From a virus, in the IMG/VR virus record IMGVR_UViG_3300046167_000110, positions 1 through 57,179 of that record: DNA of 57,179 nucleotides; one strand, given 5' to 3'. The notes beneath the pieces are model-generated. The model was not told the DNA's origin and did not search any database. It saw only the letters and a program-made list of their open reading frames with translations. The translations under genes were made by a program, and so were the position numbers. The stretch's first letter is position 1. Each line of letters starts with the position of its first letter. Of this stretch, positions 48,383 to 56,758 are shown in pieces.

Positions 48383-50431
48383 ATGAGATTAGTTTTAGAC
48401 GTTGAGAACAGCGTTACATGGCGAAGGGATAAAATATATAATGATCCCTTTGAGCCTACCAATACACTAACCCAAGTAGGCATGGTTAATGCAGACAATC
48501 ATGAAGAATTACATATTGTAAACATTGATCATGTTGAGGCCAAGGATACTAGTGGTGCAGGTCGTAAGCTTGTACAGCAAATCCTGGATATGACAACTTT
48601 ACTTATCATGCATAACGCTCAGCATGATTTGATGTGGCTATGGTCATGTGGATACAAGTATGACGGTGCCATTTATGATACTATGTTAGCTGAATACATT
48701 TTGTTGCGAGGTCAGAAGCAGCCACTATCATTATCCGGCTGTGCAGAACGCCGGAACCTTGCTGAACAAAAGGAAGACTATTTAAAACAATGTCTCAAGC
48801 AAAGGATTAATACTAATGAAACTGATCTCGCTAAGCTCAGCCTTTATCTTAGGGCTGATTTGCTCACAACTAGTGAGTTGTTCCACGCCATTGAAGAAGA
48901 CTATGCCAGACAAGACGCTCAATCCCTTCACACCATTAGAGATGTCACCTTCAATACATGTAAAACCCTTACCCAAATGCATATGTCCGGAATAAAGGTT
49001 GACACTAAAGAGTTAGCTAGTGTGCGTAGTTTGTACGAAAAAGAACGTGCTGACATTGAGACACGCCTACATAGAAAGGTTAAAGAACTAATGGGTGACA
49101 CGCCTATTAATCTTAAATCACCGGAACAAATGTCTCAGGTAGTGTTCAGCGTAGCTATGAATAACAAGAAAGAATGGGTTGATCTCTTTGAATTTACTAA
49201 TTCACCTAAAGAGTTTAAGTCAGCTATAAAAGCTAACAGCACACTTATATATCGTACCAAAGCCTTTACTTGTCCTACTTGCGAGGGTGCAGGTAAGGTA
49301 TACAAGATTAAGAAGGACGGTACAAAGTTTGCTAGACCTAACAAATGCAAAGACTGTGATGCTCGTGGTTTTCAACTAAGCAAAACGCCGCAGGTTGCAG
49401 GTCTTAAGTTTACCGCACCAAGTAAGAAGTGGGTCAGCGCTAATGGGTTTAGCACTGGTAAAGATATAATGGATGTACTTATAGGTACTGCAAAGACTAG
49501 AGGTATGACAGATGCAATCGAATTTCTTACGGACTATAAGCGTCTTAGTGCTGTTAATAGCTATCTATCTTCTTTTGTTGAAGGTATCGATGCTTATACA
49601 AAGCAGGATGGTTACCTACACGTCAGTCTTACTCAGCACGTCACAGCCACAGGTCGTTTCAGTGGCAGGAATCCTAACATGCAAAACATGCCAAGAGGCG
49701 GTACCTTCCCTGTAAAGCGTGTGTTTGTATCGAGATGGGAAGGTGGGTATATCTGTGAAGCTGACTTTGCTCAGTTAGAATTCCGTACTGCTGCATTCTT
49801 AGCACAAGATAAAGTCGCTATGAAAGAAATCAATACAGGCTTTGACGTACACAGTTATACTGCTAAAGTTATCTCTGATGCAGGGCAACCAACATCGCGG
49901 CAAGAAGCAAAGGCGCATACATTTGCGCCGCTTTTCGGGGCTACAGGCTATGGAAGATCTAAGGCTGAAGAGGCGTACTACATACACTTTAATGAGAAGT
50001 ATGAGGGCGTAGCTGCATGGCACAAAAAGTTAGGCGATGAAGCTATACGTTTCAATAAAATTACTGCGGCTTCAGGTAGACAGTATGCTTTCCCTGATGT
50101 ACAGCGCAGAAAGAACGGCAGTGTATCGCACTTTACTATGATTAAGAACTACCCTGTCCAGGGCTTTGCTACAGGTGATGTTGTACCTGTGGTACTAAAT
50201 GAACTGCATCATAGGCTAAGCAATATGAATTCTTGTATGGTCAATACTGTACATGATTCCACAGTAATCGACATCCATCCTGATGAAAAAGATCAGGTGT
50301 TAAATATGGTAGAAGATATGAATAAAGGCTTGACTGAGTTGGTTGAGTCAGTGTATGGAATACACATGAATGTACCACTATTATTAGAAGCTAAGATAGG
50401 CCCAAACTGGCTTGACACAGTGGATGTATAG
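48383..50431 (+). CDS. DNA polymerase I-type with DnaJ-like zinc insert
   Basis: A 682-aa family-A DNA polymerase. The 3'-5' exonuclease domain shows VLDVEN (Asp6, Glu8), HNAQHD (Asp82) and YLRAD (Tyr154, Asp158). Between exonuclease and polymerase domains, residues about 296-335 read CPTCEGAGK and CKDCDARG, a DnaJ-like C-x-x-C-x-G-x-G zinc motif with its partner. The polymerase domain has motif A ADFAQLEFR (Asp461), motif B RQEAKAHTFAPLFGATGYG and motif C VHDS (Asp625). The DnaJ-like insert is the hallmark of HMO-2011-type phages. All catalytic residues are present. Confidence 0.95.
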   Translation: MRLVLDVENSVTWRRDKIYNDPFEPTNTLTQVGMVNADNHEELHIVNIDHVEAKDTSGAGRKLVQQILDMTTLLIMHNAQHDLMWLWSCGYKYDGAIYDTMLAEYILLRGQKQPLSLSGCAERRNLAEQKEDYLKQCLKQRINTNETDLAKLSLYLRADLLTTSELFHAIEEDYARQDAQSLHTIRDVTFNTCKTLTQMHMSGIKVDTKELASVRSLYEKERADIETRLHRKVKELMGDTPINLKSPEQMSQVVFSVAMNNKKEWVDLFEFTNSPKEFKSAIKANSTLIYRTKAFTCPTCEGAGKVYKIKKDGTKFARPNKCKDCDARGFQLSKTPQVAGLKFTAPSKKWVSANGFSTGKDIMDVLIGTAKTRGMTDAIEFLTDYKRLSAVNSYLSSFVEGIDAYTKQDGYLHVSLTQHVTATGRFSGRNPNMQNMPRGGTFPVKRVFVSRWEGGYICEADFAQLEFRTAAFLAQDKVAMKEINTGFDVHSYTAKVISDAGQPTSRQEAKAHTFAPLFGATGYGRSKAEEAYYIHFNEKYEGVAAWHKKLGDEAIRFNKITAASGRQYAFPDVQRRKNGSVSHFTMIKNYPVQGFATGDVVPVVLNELHHRLSNMNSCMVNTVHDSTVIDIHPDEKDQVLNMVEDMNKGLTELVESVYGIHMNVPLLLEAKIGPNWLDTVDV

Positions 50432-50472
50432 TGTATAACTAAGTCTCTTTGACTCTATAGAAAGGTATAGAA

Positions 50473-51351
50473 ATGAGTAATGAACTAGCAATCGCAGCAG
50501 AACGCGGACAATCAATGGCAGAGATGATGGGTGTATCCCAAAGCTCTGGTACATCGTCAGGACCTTCTATTGCACGTATCGGTATGCTACACCAACCTAT
50601 CATGGGTGAGGTGGAGTTAGCAGGTAAAACAATTAAGACTGAGGTAGTGCCTGTTGGTGCCTTCATCCTTACACAGGGTGATGATAAGATATACAGCAAC
50701 GGCATCACCGTTCGTATCTTTGCCCAGCGCAACCAATGGCAACGTTGGAATAGTGAAACATCAGAGATGGAGAAGTCTGTATTGACTAATTCACTCAATG
50801 GTGATTTGAAAGACAGTGTTGGTGGATGGAACTTAGGACGCCCTACAGGTTACATCGAAGATTTCAATGGGTTGCCAGATGCAACTAAACAAATCATTCG
50901 TAGTGTTAAACGTGTTAAGGTATTCTTTGGTACGGTAACATTAGATAATCCTATCAATGAAAAAGGTGAGCCTGTAACAGGTGAATATAAAGACCTACCA
51001 TTTGTAATGGATGTTAAGAACCGTGACTCACTTAAGAGCATTGATGGTGTACTAAGTGGATTAAACCGTAAGAACTTACTACCTATTATGTCTACTGTTA
51101 ACCTGATGGGTGTGGAAGACAGCATTCCAACAGGTGCAAAGTTTGGTAAGATTGAAGCTAAGCTTGGTGATAAGGTTGACCTAGCTGATAGTGACAATGG
51201 TATCCTAAGTGACTTCATGGATCTTATTGAATATATGAATGGTAAAGTCTTAGACTTACACAACGAACGCAATGGTAGTGGTATCTCTGATGCTGATGCT
51301 GCAGTTGTTAAGGACATTATCAATAACGACTTTGTTGAGGTGGACTTTTAA
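50473..51351 (+). CDS. Single-stranded DNA-binding protein candidate
   Basis: A 292-aa acidic protein with a disordered N-terminus (SQSSGTSSGPS), a beta-rich middle (GKTIKTEVVPVGAFILTQG; NGITVRIFAQRNQWQRW; VKVFFGTVTLDN) and an acidic C-terminal end finishing DFVEVDF. The acidic tail ending in Phe is the protein-interaction tail seen in T7 gp2.5 and other SSBs. Position between polymerase and nuclease fits. The family is not certain. Confidence 0.68.
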   Translation: MSNELAIAAERGQSMAEMMGVSQSSGTSSGPSIARIGMLHQPIMGEVELAGKTIKTEVVPVGAFILTQGDDKIYSNGITVRIFAQRNQWQRWNSETSEMEKSVLTNSLNGDLKDSVGGWNLGRPTGYIEDFNGLPDATKQIIRSVKRVKVFFGTVTLDNPINEKGEPVTGEYKDLPFVMDVKNRDSLKSIDGVLSGLNRKNLLPIMSTVNLMGVEDSIPTGAKFGKIEAKLGDKVDLADSDNGILSDFMDLIEYMNGKVLDLHNERNGSGISDADAAVVKDIINNDFVEVDF

Positions 51352-52214
51352 TGAACCATCCTGCTGAGCTAAAGATCTTCTCATTCCTACAGAAGGCTAT
51401 GGCAGGTGAGACTACTATGACAGAGGAGGTGGCTGATAAAGTCGCCTCCGATGTTAAGGCAGCTCTGTTTAAGCAGTTTGATAGTGGACCACGTGATGAA
51501 TTTCGTTTGCGTATGTCTAACATAGGTAAGCCAAAATGTCAGCTATGGTTTGAAAAGAATGACCCTGAAGATAAAACACCATTCCCACCACACTTCCTGA
51601 TGAACATGATCTTAGGTGATATTGTTGAGGCTGTGTTTAAAGGTATCATGAGATCCGCTAATGTGGATTTTAAAGACAACGACTACGTTACACTCAAGTT
51701 ACCTAACGGTACAGAAATAAAGGGTGAATACGATATGGAATTGGATGGTAAGATTGACGATGTAAAGTCAGCATCCCCTTGGTCATTTCAAAACAAGTTT
51801 GCATCCTTTGATGCCTTAGCTACAGGAGATAGTTTCGGCTACATCCCACAGCTTGTAGGTTACGCAGAGGGCGCAGGTAAAGAGGTTGGTGGTTGGTGGG
51901 TAGTCAACAAGGCTAACGGCGAATTTAAGTATGTTTCTGCAGACAATGTAGACAAAGAAGCTGTCCTTGATGATATACAAGATCTCACGTCTTACATCAA
52001 TAATGACGAACCTTTTGAGCGTGAATTTGAGCCTATCGAAGAAACGTTTTACCGCAAGAAGACAGGTAACACTAAGCTAGGAGTTACATGTGGCTTCTGT
52101 GCATTTAAACATAAGTGTTGGCCTACACTACAGACTTTACCTTCGCCTAATTCGAAGGCTAAGAATCCACCCTTAATCGATTATATTTACTTAAAGGAGC
52201 ATGCAGATGCCTAA
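51351..52214 (+). CDS. Cas4/RecB-like nuclease with Fe-S cysteines
   Basis: A 287-aa PD-(D/E)XK nuclease. Seen: GEYDMEL with Asp128, DDVKSA (Asp137-x-Lys139) and YIPQLVGYA (Gln167, Tyr171), the RecB-motif set. Cys63 near the start together with Cys247, Cys250 and Cys256 (CGFC, then CWP) is the one-plus-three pattern of Cas4 and AddB-type 4Fe-4S nucleases. It probably is a DNA exonuclease for recombination or host DNA breakdown, coupled to the SSB candidate by TAATG. No CRISPR genes are near, so a Cas4-type adaptation role is not implied. Confidence 0.85.
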   Translation: MNHPAELKIFSFLQKAMAGETTMTEEVADKVASDVKAALFKQFDSGPRDEFRLRMSNIGKPKCQLWFEKNDPEDKTPFPPHFLMNMILGDIVEAVFKGIMRSANVDFKDNDYVTLKLPNGTEIKGEYDMELDGKIDDVKSASPWSFQNKFASFDALATGDSFGYIPQLVGYAEGAGKEVGGWWVVNKANGEFKYVSADNVDKEAVLDDIQDLTSYINNDEPFEREFEPIEETFYRKKTGNTKLGVTCGFCAFKHKCWPTLQTLPSPNSKAKNPPLIDYIYLKEHADA

Positions 52215-52413
52215 ACTAACTATTAATGATGTCGAATATGATACAAAAGACTTCAACGAAGAACAAAACAAGCTTTATAATGAAGCGGTAGTTGCAACAG
52301 ATCAAATGAGACGTCTTGAAGTTCAACATAAAGCTTTAGAAGGTTTGTCAAACGTATTAGCATCTCAGATTGTAGAAGCAGGTAAAGATGCCAAAGACAA
52401 ACCGGAGGCATAG
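52207..52413 (+). CDS. Small DUF6447-like protein
   Basis: A 68-aa protein (KLTINDVEYDTKDFNEEQNKLYNEAV; QHKALEGLSNVLASQIV). The start T-I-x-x-x-E-Y-D followed by one long helix resembles DUF6447 of phages. The second of two ATGs was chosen, being 7 bases from AAAGGAG. Unknown function. Confidence 0.65.
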   Translation: MPKLTINDVEYDTKDFNEEQNKLYNEAVVATDQMRRLEVQHKALEGLSNVLASQIVEAGKDAKDKPEA

Positions 52414-52825
52414 TTCTAGAACATATCGTAGTGGCCTTGAAGTAGAGGCCGCTGCGTACCTTAAAGATAGGCAGAAGAAGGTAGCCTATGAGGAATTAAA
52501 GATAGAGTGGGAAGATTTAAAGTACCGCACTTATACGCCAGACTTTGAATTAGACAACGGCATTATAATTGAGACCAAAGGGTTGTTTAGTGCAGCAGAT
52601 AGACGCAAGCACATAGAAATACAGCGTCAACATCCTAAGTTAGATATTAGATTTGTATTCAGTAATTCAAGATCTCGCCTTTACAAAGGAGCTAAAAGCA
52701 GGTATTGCGATTGGTGTGACCAGAAAGGTTTTTTATGGGCGCACAGGGTTATACCAGAAGAGTGGCTCAAGGAAAAAGGGAAGCGAATGAAAGAACAACG
52801 TGTCAAAGTTAAAAGGAGAAAATAA
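52388..52825 (+). CDS. Endonuclease I-like Holliday junction resolvase
   Basis: A 145-aa protein of T7 endonuclease I type: RSGLEVEAAAYL (Glu20), TYTPDFEL (Asp52), GIIIETKGLF (Glu62, Lys64), then RRKHIEIQRQHPKLDIRFVFSN. The residues match the E...PD...ExK active site. It cleaves branched DNA, breaks down host DNA and clears replication intermediates before packaging. It overlaps the preceding gene by 26 bases. Confidence 0.92.
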   Translation: MPKTNRRHSSRTYRSGLEVEAAAYLKDRQKKVAYEELKIEWEDLKYRTYTPDFELDNGIIIETKGLFSAADRRKHIEIQRQHPKLDIRFVFSNSRSRLYKGAKSRYCDWCDQKGFLWAHRVIPEEWLKEKGKRMKEQRVKVKRRK

Positions 52826-53175
52826 TGGCTTATGAAATAGATGAAGGTGATATAGCCATTATACTCAAACCTATAGTAGAAGAAGGTCAGTGGACAGGTG
52901 CTATTAAAACAGGAATCGTATTTGGCTCTTCTTCAGAGGATAATACAGGAGATGGTATGAGGGCGGCACTTGATGAAGCTCTTACTATGGCGGCCACTCA
53001 AAAGTTTTTAGATATATATCCAGAGGCTTGGGAAGATTTCCAGGAATTTAGAAATGATCTATTAAAAGAAATGTTTCCCGAACAGTTTGCGGAAGCTAAA
53101 GATGAATTAACGACTACAGTGGATGGTAATGTAATCACGCTTAATCGTTGGAGTAAAACAAAGGGTAATGCATGA
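52825..53175 (+). CDS. Hypothetical protein in the nuclease/MazG interval
   Basis: A 116-aa acidic protein (MAYEIDEGDIAIILKPIVEEGQWTGAIKTGI; MRAALDEALTMAATQKFLDIYPEAWEDFQ). Beta N-terminus and helical centre. Similar proteins lie between endonuclease I and MazG in relatives, function unknown. It shares one base with the preceding stop. Confidence 0.62.
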   Translation: MAYEIDEGDIAIILKPIVEEGQWTGAIKTGIVFGSSSEDNTGDGMRAALDEALTMAATQKFLDIYPEAWEDFQEFRNDLLKEMFPEQFAEAKDELTTTVDGNVITLNRWSKTKGNA

Positions 53176-53339
53176 AGAAGTTTGGTATTACTTTTGTTAT
53201 AAAGGTTGATGATAATAACAACATACTATCATCCTACGAACATAATCACGAGAGAGATATTCGTGATTTAATCACAGATATTATTTATGATGTCGACGAT
53301 GTGTCGATTGAAAACGTAAATGTAAAGGAGAGAAAATGA
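53172..53339 (+). CDS. 55-aa hypothetical protein
   Basis: A small protein (MKKFGITFVIKVDDNNNILS; HERDIRDLITDIIYDVDDV) overlapping both neighbours by 4 bases. Beta strand then helix. The overlaps support a real gene. Confidence 0.5.
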   Translation: MKKFGITFVIKVDDNNNILSSYEHNHERDIRDLITDIIYDVDDVSIENVNVKERK

Positions 53340-53650
53340 ATAGTTTAAGAGAATATCAACGTGCTGCGGTTAGCTTTGCTATATATCCTGCAACGCATAA
53401 GGTTCTGTATCCAACGTTGGGCTTGTGTGGCGAAGCAGGAGAGATAGCTGAGAAGGTTAAGAAGCAGGTACGCGACAATAATTTTAATAGACACGAGGTA
53501 GCGAAGGAACTAGGAGACGTACTCTGGTATCTGGCAAATCTGTCTAACGATATTGGCTATAATCTAGATGAGATAGCTAACATTAACATTGAAAAACTTA
53601 CATCACGTAAGGAACGAAACAAAATACAAGGATCAGGAGATAATAGATGA
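53336..53650 (+). CDS. mazG: MazG-like nucleotide pyrophosphohydrolase
   Basis: A 104-aa MazG-fold protein: LGLCGEAGEIAEKVKKQVRD, EVAKELGDVLWYLANLS. The E-x-x-E ... E-x-x-D metal pattern is complete. It hydrolyses (d)NTPs to monophosphates; in marine phages it may change host (p)ppGpp state or clean dNTP pools. It overlaps the reductase start by 4 bases. Confidence 0.9.
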   Translation: MNSLREYQRAAVSFAIYPATHKVLYPTLGLCGEAGEIAEKVKKQVRDNNFNRHEVAKELGDVLWYLANLSNDIGYNLDEIANINIEKLTSRKERNKIQGSGDNR

Positions 53651-55566
53651 GTAACCAATTACCAACAGACTACCAATCGTTTATACACAAGTCACGTTAC
53701 GCCAAATACTTTGATGGCAAGGGGCGTGAGTCTTGGGGAGAAACGGTAGGACGCTACATGGATAATGTAGTTCGTAAATCGCTAGGCGAAGAGTTGACTA
53801 GGATTTTAGATCACACGGACATTAGAGATATTGAACAAGCTATACTGGGTCAGGAAATCATGCCTAGTATGCGAGCGATGATGACGGCTGGCCCAGCTTT
53901 AGACCGCGACAATACAGCCGGATATAATTGTAGCTACTTACCCGTAGATGACCCTAAGTCCTTCGATGAAGCTATGTATATCCTCCTCTGTGGTACGGGT
54001 GTTGGCTTCTCTGTTGAGAGACAGTTCATCAGAAAGCTCCCAGAAGTTCCTGATCTTTTCGACAGTGAGTCTGTCGTCGTCGTTAAGGACAGCAAAGAAG
54101 GTTGGGCTAAGGGGTTCCGTCAAGTTCTTGCACTCCTATGGGCTGGTGAAATACCTAAGTGGGATGTGTCTCAGGTTCGTCCTGCAGGTGCAAGACTAAA
54201 AACGTTTGGCGGTAGAGCATCAGGCCCAGCGCCTCTTGTAGAACTGTTTAACTTTGCTGTGTCTACTTTCAAAGGAGCTCAGGGACGTAAGCTTAGCTCT
54301 ATGGAATGCCACGACCTTATGTGTTTTATAGGCCAAATAGTAGTCGTTGGCGGCGTTCGGCGCTCAGCCATGATATCCTTGAGTAACCTATCTGATGACA
54401 GAATGCGTCACGCTAAGTCAGGACAATGGTGGGAAACTGCAGGGCATAGAGCATTAGCTAACAACTCAGTAGCATACAGTGAGAAGCCAGACATGGAAAC
54501 ATTCATGCGTGAATGGTTGTCTCTGGTTGAGTCTAAGTCTGGTGAGCGTGGTATCTTCAACAGACAAGCATCCAAGGTACAAGCGGCTAAGAATGGTAGA
54601 CGTGATCCTAACTACGAGTTCGGCTGCAACCCTTGCAGTGAGATAATCCTACGCCCATACCAATTCTGTAACCTAACGGAGTGCGTAGTACGTGCTACTG
54701 ATACACTAGAAGATCTTGAGCGTAAGGTTAGACTTGCTACTATCTTAGGTACAATACAGTCTACTATGATTAAGTTCCCTTACCTACGTAAAGTATGGCA
54801 GAACAATACATCAGAAGAGAGACTACTTGGTGTGTCTATGACAGGTATTATGGATAACCCTCTAATGACCCAGAAGAACAAAGGTCTTAATAAAACATTA
54901 GAACACCTACGCTCTATTGCTGTATCTACCAATGCTGAATGGGCTGAGTTACTAGGTATCCCTGCCAGTGCTGCTATCAGCTGCGTAAAGCCAAGTGGTA
55001 CGGTTTCACAGCTTGTAGATAGCGCCAGTGGAATCCATGCGAGGCATAGTCCATACTATATTCGTACTGTAAGAGGTGATAATAAAGATCCTTTAACGCA
55101 GTTTATGATTGATCAGGGTATACCAAATGAACCTTGTGTTATGAAGCCTGATACTACTGTAGTGTTTAGCTTCCCTGTTAAATCTCCTGAGAAAGCAGTT
55201 ACACGTAATGATATGTCTGCTGTAGAGCAATTAGAGTTGTGGCTTACATATCAACGACATTGGTGTGAGCATAAGCCATCTGTTACTATAACAGTACGTG
55301 ATGAAGAGTGGATGGAAGTTGGAGCGTTTGTGTTTGAATACTTTGATGAAATGTCAGGTGTGTCATTTTTACCACATTCTGATCATACGTATCAACAAGC
55401 ACCTTATCAAGATTGTGATGAATCTCAGTATCATGCGATGCTAGGGTCTATGCCATCAAAGATTGATTGGGAGTTACTCAATGAATACGAGAGCGAAGAC
55501 AATACAATAGCTATGCAGACGATGGCATGTTCTGGGGATAGCTGTGAGATTGTAGACTTAACATAA
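53647..55566 (+). CDS. nrdJ: Class II (B12-dependent) ribonucleotide reductase
   Basis: A 639-aa monomeric reductase. Family blocks: NTAGYNCSYLPV (Cys95, redox cysteine), LLCGTGVGFSVE, VGGVRRSAMISL, FGCNPCSEIIL (Cys327, Cys330) and SCVKPSGTVSQLVDSASGIHARHS. The C-terminal redox pair is CSGDSC (Cys628, Cys633), with the C-x4-C spacing of the Lactobacillus RTPR. It makes deoxynucleotides without oxygen and needs adenosylcobalamin, presumably from the host. It works with ThyX, glutaredoxin and MazG. Confidence 0.93.
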   Translation: MSNQLPTDYQSFIHKSRYAKYFDGKGRESWGETVGRYMDNVVRKSLGEELTRILDHTDIRDIEQAILGQEIMPSMRAMMTAGPALDRDNTAGYNCSYLPVDDPKSFDEAMYILLCGTGVGFSVERQFIRKLPEVPDLFDSESVVVVKDSKEGWAKGFRQVLALLWAGEIPKWDVSQVRPAGARLKTFGGRASGPAPLVELFNFAVSTFKGAQGRKLSSMECHDLMCFIGQIVVVGGVRRSAMISLSNLSDDRMRHAKSGQWWETAGHRALANNSVAYSEKPDMETFMREWLSLVESKSGERGIFNRQASKVQAAKNGRRDPNYEFGCNPCSEIILRPYQFCNLTECVVRATDTLEDLERKVRLATILGTIQSTMIKFPYLRKVWQNNTSEERLLGVSMTGIMDNPLMTQKNKGLNKTLEHLRSIAVSTNAEWAELLGIPASAAISCVKPSGTVSQLVDSASGIHARHSPYYIRTVRGDNKDPLTQFMIDQGIPNEPCVMKPDTTVVFSFPVKSPEKAVTRNDMSAVEQLELWLTYQRHWCEHKPSVTITVRDEEWMEVGAFVFEYFDEMSGVSFLPHSDHTYQQAPYQDCDESQYHAMLGSMPSKIDWELLNEYESEDNTIAMQTMACSGDSCEIVDLT

Positions 55567-55581
55567 ACAAAGGCATCAGCA

Positions 55582-55929
55582 ATGAATATCTTATTAGGAT
55601 TAGCTCTTACAGTACACATGGATACTACAGGTGATTATAACTCGTATCATCCTCATGTAAGGTTTGAAGAAGGTCAATTCATTGCTGGTGCATACTACAA
55701 TAGTGAAAGAGGTGTAAGCCCTTACATAGGAGCTAAACTCACTAATGAGATAGGCTTCTTTGAATACGGTGTTGTTTCAGGTTACGAAGGTCAAGCAGGG
55801 GCATTACCCTTTGCAAGACTAGGTTTAACTTTAAGCGAAACAGGCTCTATCTTTATTGCACCTGCATTTGAAAAGATATATGGTGAAGTAACAACTGGAA
55901 CTATAATTGGATTTGAAATCTTATATTAA
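55582..55929 (+). CDS. Mini beta-barrel membrane protein candidate
   Basis: A 115-aa protein with a short hydrophobic start (MNILLGLALTVHMDTTG) and repeated alternating strands: HVRFEEGQFIAGAYYNSE, VSPYIGAKLTNEIGFFEYGVVSGYEG, LPFARLGLTLSETG, SIFIAPAFEKIYGEVTTGTIIGFEILY, ending in an aromatic residue. This is the pattern of a small outer-membrane barrel. In a phage it might act at the cell surface, e.g. superinfection exclusion. The signal peptide is weak, so location is uncertain. Confidence 0.6.
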   Translation: MNILLGLALTVHMDTTGDYNSYHPHVRFEEGQFIAGAYYNSERGVSPYIGAKLTNEIGFFEYGVVSGYEGQAGALPFARLGLTLSETGSIFIAPAFEKIYGEVTTGTIIGFEILY

Positions 55930-55938
55930 GGGGTAGAC

Positions 55939-56166
55939 ATGTATACTATAATAACTAGGGATAACTGTAGCTTCTGTGATATGGCTAAGATGTTATTAAT
56001 GGAATCTAATAAGGCTTATACAGAGTACAATGTAGAATCAGGCAGTTCTAAGTGGGTGTTAACTCTTATAAGACAAGCCCAACATAATACGGTACCCCAA
56101 ATATTTGCTTCTGATGGTAGCTACATAGGTGGTTATAATGAGTTAGCTCAACACCTTGAAAGGTAA
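55939..56166 (+). CDS. Glutaredoxin
   Basis: A 75-aa glutaredoxin with the redox motif CSFC (Cys10, Cys13), TVPQIF (cis-proline loop) and GGYNEL (glutathione-binding turn). It probably re-reduces the ribonucleotide reductase encoded just upstream. Full domain size. Confidence 0.92.
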   Translation: MYTIITRDNCSFCDMAKMLLMESNKAYTEYNVESGSSKWVLTLIRQAQHNTVPQIFASDGSYIGGYNELAQHLER

Positions 56167-56171
56167 TACAA

Positions 56172-56372
56172 ATGTATATACTAGTTATGATTGCTTATTT
56201 AGCAAATGAATCGCCTGTAGTAAAAGCTTCTGCAGAATTATATAAATCTCATGCAGAATGTGAAGCTCAAGCCTTAAACACATTGAGTACTATTTCTGAC
56301 GAACTTCCACCAAAAGTAATGCGTACTATACGTTTTGTATATGTATGTACTACTGTACCTGAGGATACATAA
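56172..56372 (+). CDS. Small hypothetical protein
   Basis: A 66-aa protein (MYILVMIAYLANESPVVKA; SHAECEAQALNTLSTISDEL; FVYVCTTVPEDT). The pattern of a strand, helix and strand with two cysteines recurs in small phage proteins. Function unknown. It shares one base with the next start. Confidence 0.58.
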   Translation: MYILVMIAYLANESPVVKASAELYKSHAECEAQALNTLSTISDELPPKVMRTIRFVYVCTTVPEDT

Positions 56373-56758
56373 TGCAACGAAGTCTTTTTGGAGAATTACT
56401 TAAACCCCAAACACAAGATACTAGAGTTTGTACAAAGTGTGGTGAAGAAAAAGATCTTTTAGACTTTCACGTACCTTACTACAAAAAAGATAACATTCCA
56501 GGAAGAAGCCATAGCTGTAAATCCTGTATCAAACATCAAACTCGTCTTTTAAAAGTACTAAAAGAAATACACCCTAAACCTGTAGATATGCGCTGTGCTT
56601 GTTGTGGTGAAAAGAAAGACATGTTACATTTAGATCACGATCACACAACAGATGAATTTAGAGGTTATCTGTGTGTAAACTGCAATCATGGGTTAGGAAA
56701 GTTTAATGACAGCACAACCAAGCTACAGAAAGCGATTAATTATTTAAATGGACGATGA
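56372..56758 (+). CDS. Endonuclease VII-like HNH nuclease
   Basis: A 128-aa recombination endonuclease VII-type protein: N-terminal zinc-ribbon CTKCGEEKDLLDF ... CKSC, then MRCACCGEKKDMLHLDHDHTTDEFRGYLCVNCNHGLGKFNDS, holding the H-x-D-H-D-H and C-x-x-C, N-x-x-L-G residues. It may resolve branched DNA, or be a free-standing homing-type nuclease. It overlaps phoH by 11 bases. Confidence 0.9.
   Translation: MQRSLFGELLKPQTQDTRVCTKCGEEKDLLDFHVPYYKKDNIPGRSHSCKSCIKHQTRLLKVLKEIHPKPVDMRCACCGEKKDMLHLDHDHTTDEFRGYLCVNCNHGLGKFNDSTTKLQKAINYLNGR

Noticed and set aside
51351-52214. Cas4 of a CRISPR-Cas system
   Set aside because: No cas1, cas2, effector or repeat array is present; a phage recombination nuclease is the simpler reading.
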